This document shows, one piece after another, positions 1 through 4,512 of a stretch of DNA of 6,528 nucleotides. Below the pieces are notes generated by a model that was given only the letters and a program-made list of their open reading frames with translations, was not told the origin of the DNA and made no database searches. Location of the stretch: assembly GCA_015663855.1 (NCBI GenBank), contig DQRJ01000133.1, positions 1 to 6,528 of the forward strand. The letters run 5' to 3'. The DNA is from Flavobacteriales bacterium (GTDB lineage Bacteria; Bacteroidota; Bacteroidia; Flavobacteriales_D; Sanyastnellaceae). Every line of letters begins with the position of its first letter. Position 1 is the stretch's first letter. Both the position numbers and the translations under genes were made by a program.

Positions 1-415
1 AGACCTCAATTGAAGTTTTGTCAAGAGTTACATCAACTCGGTCACCATTATCTATGTATGTGATAGTAGGAGTTATTTCACCCGCCGTAAAACCCGTCTC
101 AGGTGAGAGGGTCAAATTCACAAATATTTCGTCAGTATTCAAATCACTCCAAAGAAGAGATATATGCTTGTCCCCGAAAGTTACTTGTGCGTTTTGATCA
201 TCTATTATTGATACTGACAATCCAGTAGGTATTTGAAATACTAGTTGTGTAAGGCCGACGATTTCATCAGTCTGAATTCTTATAGAATAAGGAGTCTCGA
301 GGCCTATTGAAGTTGTGCTGACTGAATTGACTTCATGAACAAAGCCAGGTCCGCCAAGCCCGTTAAAAATAACGAGCCATATGCCGATTAATATGGAAGT
401 GTTGCTAGTAAGCAT
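1..415 (-). CDS. Secreted or envelope protein of unknown function, N-terminal part, cut by the left window edge
   Basis: An open frame runs from an ATG at 413-415 (minus strand) to the left edge without a stop, giving 138 codons of an incomplete protein. An in-frame TAG lies 12 codons upstream with no other ATG between, so this start is well fixed. Residues 8-22 are hydrophobic (ILIGIWLVIFNGLGG) and look like a signal peptide or membrane anchor, although the residues before them carry no Lys or Arg, which is unusual for a Sec signal. From about residue 40 the protein is beta-rich, with alternating hydrophobic residues and many Thr, Ser and Asp (for example GLTQLVFQIPTGLSV at 54-68, then a TF...ISLLW segment at 79-89). 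This resembles the Ig-like or DUF11-like beta-sandwich repeats of Bacteroidota surface proteins; that is an inference from pattern, not a family match. No catalytic motif is visible. The function is unknown. Confidence 0.75.
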   Translation of the reverse strand, partial: MLTSNTSILIGIWLVIFNGLGGPGFVHEVNSVSTTSIGLETPYSIRIQTDEIVGLTQLVFQIPTGLSVSIIDDQNAQVTFGDKHISLLWSDLNTDEIFVNLTLSPETGFTAGEITPTITYIDNGDRVDVTLDKTSIEV

Positions 416-561
416 GTCTTTATGAACTCTGCTAAATTCGTGAGTTTTCGTCTAGGTAAGACATGGTGAAGCGTGGTTTTACCAACACACATAAACTCGA
501 AACTGTAGAAAACAATAACAGTACAGGAGGTTTATGTAAAAAACTGGAAGCGAAATTTATG

Positions 562-597
562 AAAAAGAAAATCCCGCACTGACGTTTCAATGCGGGA
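562..597 (-). terminator. Intrinsic terminator, minus strand, orphan
   Basis: A perfect 7-bp stem (TCCCGCA at 572-578 with TGCGGGA at 591-597) is extended, after one mismatch, by three more pairs (TGA/TCA) around a CGTT loop. On the minus strand it is followed directly by TTTTCTTTTTC (571 to 561), a classic termination tail. On the plus strand the following bases are CCAACTTA, so it would not terminate in that direction. No minus-strand protein gene lies just upstream: ribBA transcription should already stop at 1102-1129. Confidence 0.7.
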
Positions 598-625
598 CCA
601 ACTTAACCAAATTATCACTTGATGC

Positions 626-640
626 TTAGCATAATGCTAA
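626..640. repeat. 15-base perfect palindrome (TTAGCAT-A-ATGCTAA)
   Basis: TTAGCAT (626-632) and ATGCTAA (634-640) are exact reverse complements around a single A. It lies inside the candidate minus-strand transcript, 19 bases after its -7 box, and is flanked by direct repeats of TCACTT on both sides (615-620 and 643-648). It could be an RNA stem-loop or a protein-binding operator; the sequence alone does not decide. Confidence 0.45.
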
Positions 641-658
641 ACTCACTTAAATTCGGTA

Positions 659-666
659 CAAAGATA
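659..666 (-). promoter_or_regulatory. Bacteroidota -7 promoter element TATCTTTG (minus strand)
   Basis: The plus strand reads CAAAGATA, so the minus strand reads TATCTTTG, an exact match to the Bacteroidota sigma-factor -7 consensus TAnnTTTG and identical to the box in front of rpmE. No clear TTTG -33 element is seen at the usual distance, so the call rests on the -7 match and on the terminator placed about 60 bases downstream. Confidence 0.45.
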
Positions 667-679
667 TAACAAAAGTTGC

Positions 680-702
680 CTACCCCCTAATTGAGGGGGT
701 GG
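680..702. repeat. C5/G5 hairpin between the two divergent promoters
   Basis: ACCCCCT (682-688) and AGGGGGT (694-700) form a perfect 7-bp stem with loop AATTG; one wobble and one further C-G pair extend it to 680-702. It lies immediately upstream of the minus-strand -7 box (659-666) and about 80 bases upstream of the rpmE box. Neither strand has a strong T run after it (minus: GCAACTTTTG), so it is at best a weak terminator. It could be an operator or an RNA element. Confidence 0.4.
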
Positions 703-780
703 AATTTATGGATATTTATCAAAAAACGATGTTTAATTAAATTCAGCGATGATTTAGAAGGTAAATACTTCCGTTGTGTG

Positions 781-788
781 TATCTTTG
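781..788 (+). promoter_or_regulatory. rpmE promoter -7 element TATCTTTG
   Basis: TATCTTTG matches the Bacteroidota -7 consensus TAnnTTTG exactly and ends 17 bases before the rpmE ATG. With usual spacing, transcription would start near 793-795 and leave a leader of about a dozen bases without a Shine-Dalgarno sequence. A recognisable -33 TTTG is missing; TTTAG at 753-757 is the nearest and is somewhat too far. Confidence 0.6.
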
Positions 789-805
789 CCGTCCAATTTT
801 GAGAG

Positions 806-1078
806 ATGAAAAAAGGAATCCACCCAGAAGACTACCGCACTGTTGTTTTTAAAGATATGAGTAATGAGTTCGCTTTCTTAAGCCGCTCGACTACTCAAAC
901 GAAAGAAACTATCAAGTGGGAAGATGGAAATGAGTACCCGCTTATTAAAGTAGAGGTTAGTTCAAAATCCCACCCGTTCTACACAGGTAAGGCTCAATTC
1001 GTTGATACTGCCGGTAGAATTGATAAATTCCGTCAGAAGTACGGTAAATTTGATAAGAACAAGAGCGAAGAAAAATAA
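806..1078 (+). CDS. rpmE2: 50S ribosomal protein L31, type B
   Basis: The 90-residue product is a structural protein of the large ribosomal subunit; L31 bridges the 50S and 30S subunits. It starts MKKGIHPEDYRTVVFKDM and carries the type B hallmarks: the FAFLSRST segment (23-30), TIKWEDGNEYPLIKVEV (35-51), and SHPFYTGK followed by VDTAGRIDKF (54-75). The protein has no cysteine at all, so it is the zinc-independent form and not the CxxC form. Length is right for the family, and the lysine-rich tail is typical. It is a single-gene transcript: its own -7 box lies just upstream (781-788) and a strong terminator just downstream (1102-1129). In some bacteria type B L31 is a low-zinc paralogue under Zur, but in Bacteroidota it is usually the ordinary L31, and no Zur-like operator is obvious here. 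Confidence 0.97.
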   Translation: MKKGIHPEDYRTVVFKDMSNEFAFLSRSTTQTKETIKWEDGNEYPLIKVEVSSKSHPFYTGKAQFVDTAGRIDKFRQKYGKFDKNKSEEK

Positions 1079-1101
1079 ACGTTTCTTCCTTTATGATATT
1101 T

Positions 1102-1129
1102 AAAAAGCTCACTTTTTGGTGGGCTTTTT
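1102..1129. terminator. Bidirectional intrinsic terminator between rpmE2 and the convergent riboflavin gene
   Basis: AAAAAGCTCAC (1102-1112) pairs with GTGGGCTTTTT (1119-1129) over 11 bp with one G-U wobble, around a TTTTTG loop. The A run on the left arm and the T run on the right arm give a U tract in both directions. It therefore serves rpmE2 (stop at 1078) on the plus strand and the riboflavin gene (stop at 1147) on the minus strand. Confidence 0.85.
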
Positions 1130-1146
1130 CATTGTGAAATACTTTA

Positions 1147-2289
1147 CTAAACTTTACGCGCCGCTTTTCTAATAGTGATGGGTGTGTGAGTTGAAATGGT
1201 CAAACCATAACCAATGTCTCCTTTCTTTCTTGGTGTATCTGAAAGTAAATTAATGTTCCTTATTCCTAGATCTCTAACTATTTGAGCACCGATTCCATAA
1301 TCTTTAGAGTCAAACGGGTGAAAAACACCGGATCTTTTTTGCTCTTTATGGTATTCAGAATAAGCTTTTAATTCCGCTGCAAACCCTCCTCCTTGGTGTA
1401 GTTTGTTAATGAAGACTATTACTCCATATCCAATTTCTTCAATCTTCGCCATTGCAGCATGCAATTGTGGTCCTTTGCCGAGATCAGATACTTGAAAGAT
1501 ATCACCTATCATACTAGATGCATGTACTCTAACAGGTACAGGAGTTTCTGTGTCCCAGGACCCTTTGTATAGTGCAAGGTGCTCAACTTCGTCAGTCAAT
1601 TGTTTATAAGAGATTGCGGAGAAAGGACCGAAAGCTGTGTTGAGTTGTACTTCCGCGGTTCGTTCTATTAAAGTTTCATGTTCTAGTCTATAAGCAATAA
1701 GGTCTGCAATAGACACTAACTTCATGTCGTGTTTAGTAGCTAGCTCCTTTAGTTCAGGTAGCCGAGCCATGGTTCCATCCTCGTTTAGAATCTCAACAAT
1801 TACTCCAGCAGGTTCAAAACCCGCCAGTCTTGAGAAATCTATAGCGGCTTCAGTGTGTCCGTTTCTTCTTAAAACACCTCCTGCTTTTGCTCTTAAAGGA
1901 AAAATGTGTCCAGGCTTCCCCAGGTCGTCAGGGTTAGTTGATGTATCGATCAGTGCCTTAACGGTTTTCGATCTATCACTAGCGGATATGCCAGTAGTAC
2001 ACCCATGCCCTAGCAAGTCAACAGAAACTGTAAAAGGGGTCTCAAATGCAGCATTGTTCGATGTAACCATTAGGTCTAGTCCTAAAGCATCACATCGGCT
2101 TTCAATTAAAGGGGCGCAAATCAAGCCGCGGCCATGAGTCGCCATGAAGTTTATTACTTCTGGGGTGACGTTTCTTGCTGCAGTTAAAAAGTCACCTTCG
2201 TTCTCTCGATCTTCATCATCAACTACGATAATTACTCCTCCAGTACGAATAACTTCAATTGCTTCTGTAATAGAATCTAAAATAGGCAT
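1147..2289 (-). CDS. ribBA: 3,4-dihydroxy-2-butanone 4-phosphate synthase (RibB) fused to a degenerate GTP cyclohydrolase II-like domain
   Basis: The N-terminal half (about 1-200) is RibB, which converts ribulose 5-phosphate to 3,4-dihydroxy-2-butanone 4-phosphate, the four-carbon precursor of riboflavin. Its motifs are intact: DDEDRENEGD (24-33), HGRGLICAP (52-60), GCTTGISASDR (96-106) and the HIFPLRAKAGGVLRRNGHTE stretch (128-147). The C-terminal half (about 208-380) aligns with GTP cyclohydrolase II (RibA) but lacks its active site. The zinc ligands, Cys54, Cys65 and Cys67 in E. coli RibA, fall in the segment 256-276 (SSMIGDIFQVSDLGKGPQ), which has no cysteine. The RQEGRGIG loop is replaced by HQGGGFAA (298-305). 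Catalytic Asp-x-Arg is Asp-Ser-Lys (327-329), inside the otherwise conserved KDYGIGAQI. The fold end (INLLSDTPRKKGDIGYGL) is kept. I infer a working RibB with a non-catalytic RibA-like partner domain; a true RibA would have to be elsewhere. The name ribBA follows architecture, not proven bifunctionality. It is transcribed divergently from def. Confidence 0.95.
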   Translation of the reverse strand: MPILDSITEAIEVIRTGGVIIVVDDEDRENEGDFLTAARNVTPEVINFMATHGRGLICAPLIESRCDALGLDLMVTSNNAAFETPFTVSVDLLGHGCTTGISASDRSKTVKALIDTSTNPDDLGKPGHIFPLRAKAGGVLRRNGHTEAAIDFSRLAGFEPAGVIVEILNEDGTMARLPELKELATKHDMKLVSIADLIAYRLEHETLIERTAEVQLNTAFGPFSAISYKQLTDEVEHLALYKGSWDTETPVPVRVHASSMIGDIFQVSDLGKGPQLHAAMAKIEEIGYGVIVFINKLHQGGGFAAELKAYSEYHKEQKRSGVFHPFDSKDYGIGAQIVRDLGIRNINLLSDTPRKKGDIGYGLTISTHTPITIRKAARKV

Positions 2290-2293
2290 CAGA

Positions 2294-2301
2294 CAAAGGT
2301 A
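2294..2301 (-). promoter_or_regulatory. Riboflavin gene promoter -7 element TACCTTTG (minus strand)
   Basis: The minus strand reads TACCTTTG, matching TAnnTTTG, and ends only 4 bases before the ATG of the RibB fusion (2289). With usual -7 spacing, transcription would start at or within a base or two of the start codon, so the message may be leaderless. This leaves no room for an FMN riboswitch. No clear -33 element is visible. Confidence 0.6.
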
Positions 2302-2308
2302 GCATTGA

Positions 2309-2316
2309 TACCTTTG
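2309..2316 (+). promoter_or_regulatory. def promoter -7 element TACCTTTG
   Basis: TACCTTTG matches TAnnTTTG and ends 4 bases before the def ATG (2321). Transcription would start at or next to the start codon. It is the mirror image of the box serving the riboflavin gene. It probably drives def, the lipoprotein gene and the alkB-like gene. Confidence 0.6.
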
Positions 2317-2320
2317 TAAT

Positions 2321-2896
2321 ATGGTAAAACCTGTAGTTGCTTTTGGCGATCCTGTTTTAAAGGCAGAAGCCGTAGAGATAGAAAAGAATCATTCAGGGCT
2401 TAATTCCTTGATAGAAGACATGTGGGAAACCATGTATGATGCTGAAGGAGTGGGGCTTGCGGCGCCTCAAGTAGGTGAGTCGCTTCGTTTGTTTGTAGTA
2501 GACGGAGCTCCTTTCAGCGAAGGAGACGATGGTGATAAGGAGTGTGATGGATTTAAGAGAGTTATGATAAACCCTGTAATCTTCGAACTATCAAGCGATC
2601 AATCGGTAATGGAAGAAGGCTGTTTATCAATTCCAGGCATTCGTGAAGGTGTTTCTAGACCAAACTCGATTAAAATTGAATACTTCGATGAGAACTGGGA
2701 GTTAGTGGAAGAGCATTTAAAAGGAATTGCCGCTAGAATAGTTCAGCACGAATATGATCACCTCGACGGAATTATGATAACAGATCATATTACGACTGAA
2801 AAAAGGCGATTGTTACACGGTAAATTGAGGGATATCGGTTTAGGAAAAGTTCCCGTAGACTATAGAATGCGCTTACCTAAAGGGAAGATTAGATGA
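2321..2896 (+). CDS. def: Peptide deformylase
   Basis: This metalloenzyme removes the formyl group from the N-terminal methionine of nascent proteins as they leave the ribosome. All three family motifs are present in the 191-residue product: motif 1 GVGLAAPQ (43-50), motif 2 EGCLS (99-103, with metal ligand Cys101) and motif 3 HEYDH (143-147, with ligands His143 and His147 and catalytic Glu144). An acidic, cysteine-containing insertion (SEGDDGDKECDGFKR, 66-80) before the central strand is typical of Bacteroidota deformylases. Length is normal for these. The ATG at 2321 directly follows the -7 box, and no upstream start is possible without passing the promoter. Its stop overlaps the next gene's start (ATGA at 2893-2896), which suggests translational coupling. 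Confidence 0.97.
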   Translation: MVKPVVAFGDPVLKAEAVEIEKNHSGLNSLIEDMWETMYDAEGVGLAAPQVGESLRLFVVDGAPFSEGDDGDKECDGFKRVMINPVIFELSSDQSVMEEGCLSIPGIREGVSRPNSIKIEYFDENWELVEEHLKGIAARIVQHEYDHLDGIMITDHITTEKRRLLHGKLRDIGLGKVPVDYRMRLPKGKIR

Positions 2897-3414
2897 GGTT
2901 AGTTGTTTTTTCAATATTTACTTGTATTCTGATTGGATGCGGAGAAAGTAATGGCGTTGAGGAAGAAAACCTTTGCGTCAGTTTAAAATCGCAAATTGTT
3001 GAGTTAGAATCAAAAGCTGGAGAAACGGATGAGTTTGATCTACACTTAGCAAATGAATTAATGAGGACTTATGCAAGTTTTTCAAATGCATGCACTGGGG
3101 ATTCACTCGTGCCTGAGTATCTAATGAGGCGAGCGGATCTTCTAAGGGGTGCAGGCAAGATTCACGAGTCTATTCGGCTTTTTGAATCTATACATGATGG
3201 TTACCCCACTTATGAAAACAAGGTGTTATGTGCGTTCCTTACGGCTTACCTATATGAGACTGAATTGTTGGATTTTGAGATGTCAGAAAAGCTGTACAAT
3301 AAGATTATAGAATTGTATCCCAAATCACATGAAGCCGAGTTGGCTAAAGTGTCTTTGAAGTATTTAGGCAAATCCCCTGAAGAACTAGTTAGGAAATTCC
3401 AAGAGAATCAGTAA
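2893..3414 (+). CDS. Putative lipoprotein with TPR-like repeats
   Basis: The 173-residue product begins with a lipoprotein signal: MRLVVFSIFTCILIGC, with lipobox LIGC (13-16) and Cys16 as the expected lipidated residue. The next residues (GESNG) do not force inner-membrane retention by the E. coli rule, which may not hold in Bacteroidota. The rest is predicted helical. Two helix-turn-helix units resemble tetratricopeptide repeats: about 75-105 (RRADLLRGAGKIHESIRLFE) and about 111-144 (AFLTAYLYETELLDFEMSEK followed by LYNKIIELYP). The last, with its 'LYNKIIELYP.S..AELAK' end, is the clearest and recalls the TPRs of YbgF/CpoB and BamD-like lipoproteins; that is a resemblance only. The start overlaps the def stop by 4 bases and the next gene follows after about 10 bases, so it is in a def operon. 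TPR lipoproteins usually act as adaptors in periplasmic or outer-membrane complexes; its partner is unknown. Confidence 0.85.
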   Translation: MRLVVFSIFTCILIGCGESNGVEEENLCVSLKSQIVELESKAGETDEFDLHLANELMRTYASFSNACTGDSLVPEYLMRRADLLRGAGKIHESIRLFESIHDGYPTYENKVLCAFLTAYLYETELLDFEMSEKLYNKIIELYPKSHEAELAKVSLKYLGKSPEELVRKFQENQ

Positions 3415-3424
3415 ATTGCGCAAT

Positions 3425-4462
3425 ATGTGGCGCTCAATGAATTACATGCTGGCTTGGACTATTCCTGCATCTGGAGTGGTTGCTTTGTCGTCCACTGGGA
3501 TATTCGCTTGGTCGAGCTTGTTATTCGCATTCGGTGTGCTGCCCATTTTAGACCAAATCATTCCTTCAAACTCCCGAAACCTCGATCCTACAGCTTTGAA
3601 GGAAGTTGAATCCGATGGGGTGTACGATTTTATAGTTTGGGCTGTCTTTCCTATGCAGTTAGGTTTGTTAGTTTGGTTCTTACTCACAATTTCGAATCCC
3701 GAATTATCGGCAACCACTTTCTATGGTCGAATTGCGAGTATGGGGGTTTTATGCGGCGTAACGGGAATAAATGTAGCACACGAATTGGGACACAGAGCGA
3801 GTAAAAAATCACAATTCGTAGCGAAGATTCTCCTTGCTACATCTATGTACACCCACTTCTATGTCGAACATAATTTCGGACATCATAGAAATGTCGCTAC
3901 TCCATTAGATGCAGCAAGTGCTACAAGAGGTCAATGGCTTTTCCCCTTTGTTGTCAAGTCATTTATCTTCGGTTGGATCAGTGCTTGGAATATCGAAGCG
4001 AAAAGATTAAAGAGGAAAGGATACAATACTATAGGTGTTCATAATGAAGTATTAGTTTGGCAGCTTGTACAGTGGACTGCATTAGCGTTGTGTTTTTACT
4101 TTTTAGGTATTACTATAGGATGTGCTTGGTTAGCGGCTGCTTCAATCGGAGCATTCTTACTTGAGGCTACGAATTATATAGAACATTATGGTTTGGTTAG
4201 GAAAAAAGTTTCAGACCACAGATTTGAAAAGGTTGAAGTTCATCATTCATGGAATTCTAATCATATAATGGGGCGGATTATTCTGTTCGAACTCACTAGA
4301 CATTCGGATCATCACTTCGCACCAAACAAATCTTATCCAACGTTAAATAGCCCTGAAGGCTCTCCACAGCTACCATTGGGTTACCCGGGGATGATTTTGC
4401 TGTCTATAGTTTGTCCTATATTTATAAAAGTTATGGACAACAAGCTAGATTCCTCTAGATAA
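3425..4462 (+). CDS. alkB: AlkB-type membrane di-iron alkane 1-monooxygenase / fatty acid desaturase-family protein
   Basis: The protein is a polytopic membrane enzyme with the histidine boxes of AlkB hydroxylases (numbered from the ATG at 3425): HELGHR (119-124), EHNFGHH (148-154) followed by RNVATPLDAASA, the NYIEHYGL signature (250-257), and LTRHSDHH (290-297). A further histidine-rich stretch, HHSWNSNH, is at 273-280. These ligate the di-iron centre that, in AlkB, hydroxylates terminal methyl groups of alkanes using O2 and electrons from rubredoxin. Hydrophobic segments lie near 7-25, 28-44, 69-90, 103-119, 172-188, 211-245 and 321-336. At about 345 residues it is shorter than Pseudomonas AlkB (about 400), so the substrate is uncertain. 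No rubredoxin or rubredoxin reductase gene is in the window. The frame also opens with TTG at 3416, two bases after the previous stop; I prefer the ATG at 3425 because TTG starts are rare in these genomes. It appears to be the last gene of the def operon. Confidence 0.88.
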   Translation: MWRSMNYMLAWTIPASGVVALSSTGIFAWSSLLFAFGVLPILDQIIPSNSRNLDPTALKEVESDGVYDFIVWAVFPMQLGLLVWFLLTISNPELSATTFYGRIASMGVLCGVTGINVAHELGHRASKKSQFVAKILLATSMYTHFYVEHNFGHHRNVATPLDAASATRGQWLFPFVVKSFIFGWISAWNIEAKRLKRKGYNTIGVHNEVLVWQLVQWTALALCFYFLGITIGCAWLAAASIGAFLLEATNYIEHYGLVRKKVSDHRFEKVEVHHSWNSNHIMGRIILFELTRHSDHHFAPNKSYPTLNSPEGSPQLPLGYPGMILLSIVCPIFIKVMDNKLDSSR

Positions 4463-4488
4463 ATAGCTGTGAAGATGCGTTGAATAAG

Positions 4489-4496
4489 TATTATTG
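4489..4496 (+). promoter_or_regulatory. Possible weak -7 element before fbaA
   Basis: TATTATTG matches TAnnTTTG at all but one position and ends 16 bases before the fbaA ATG, a spacing close to that of rpmE. The 50-base gap after the alkB-like gene has no terminator hairpin, so fbaA could also be read from upstream. The A-rich ATAAATAAAAACT just before the ATG is typical of Bacteroidota translation starts. Confidence 0.3.
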
Positions 4497-4512
4497 TAGA
4501 TAAATAAAAACT

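Larger units (their letters stand above)
562..653 (-). ncRNA. Candidate small RNA of about 90 nt (promoter box plus intrinsic terminator, no ORF)
   Basis: On the minus strand an exact TAnnTTTG-type element (659-666) is followed about 60 bases later by a strong hairpin with a T-rich tail (597 down to 562). The transcript between them would be about 90 nt. It would contain a short stem-loop from the palindrome at 626-640 and then the terminator stem. The only ORF inside is ATG CTA AGC ATC AAG TGA (five residues, MLSIK), too short to call a gene. It could be a small RNA, or an attenuated leader for the minus-strand gene starting at 415. I recognise no known RNA family. Transcript ends are inferred from the usual spacing of the -7 box and the T tract. 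Confidence 0.3.
416..805. other. Intergenic region of about 390 bases holding a small minus-strand transcription unit and the rpmE promoter
   Basis: No convincing protein gene lies here. Reading from rpmE leftward it holds the rpmE -7 box (781-788, plus), a C5/G5 hairpin (680-702), a minus-strand -7 box (659-666), a 15-base palindrome (626-640) and a minus-strand intrinsic terminator (562-597). From 416 to 560 I see only AT-rich leader sequence for the minus-strand gene at 415. That leader contains one AGGAGG in plus orientation (525-530), followed at once by ATG TAA, so it does not drive an ORF. Confidence 0.6.
2294..2316. repeat. Perfect 8-bp inverted repeat formed by two divergent -7 boxes
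   Basis: CAAAGGTA (2294-2301) and TACCTTTG (2309-2316) are exact reverse complements separated by 7 bases (GCATTGA). Each arm reads as a TACCTTTG -7 element pointing outward, the left one toward the RibB fusion and the right one toward def. The two start codons are only 31 bases apart, so both promoters are packed into the gap. Confidence 0.7.

Noticed and set aside
525..540. Perfect AGGAGG followed closely by an ATG
   Set aside because: The ATG is followed immediately by TAA, and genes in this genome do not use Shine-Dalgarno sequences, so it is probably chance.
562..666. tRNA or other known structured RNA in the rpmE upstream region
   Set aside because: No T-loop (GTTCRA), anticodon arm or cloverleaf spacing is present; only two simple hairpins are seen.
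709..741. Small plus-strand ORF (ATG GAT ATT TAT CAA ... TAA, 10 codons) upstream of rpmE
   Set aside because: It is very short, starts just after the C5/G5 hairpin, ends before the rpmE promoter box, and has no promoter of its own.
1724..2137. Long plus-strand open frame opposite the RibB coding region
   Set aside because: It lies entirely antisense to the well-conserved RibB motifs, and its translation (Ser/Pro-rich, no motif) looks like a shadow of that gene. No promoter box precedes it.
2290..2320. FMN riboswitch upstream of the riboflavin gene
   Set aside because: The gap to def is 31 bases with a -7 box next to the ATG; an RFN element of well over 100 nt cannot fit, and no RFN motifs are present.
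3442..3717. Minus-strand open frame inside the AlkB-like gene, and a plus-strand one at 3427-3609
   Set aside because: Both overlap the N-terminal membrane segments of the AlkB-like protein in other frames and show no recognisable protein features.
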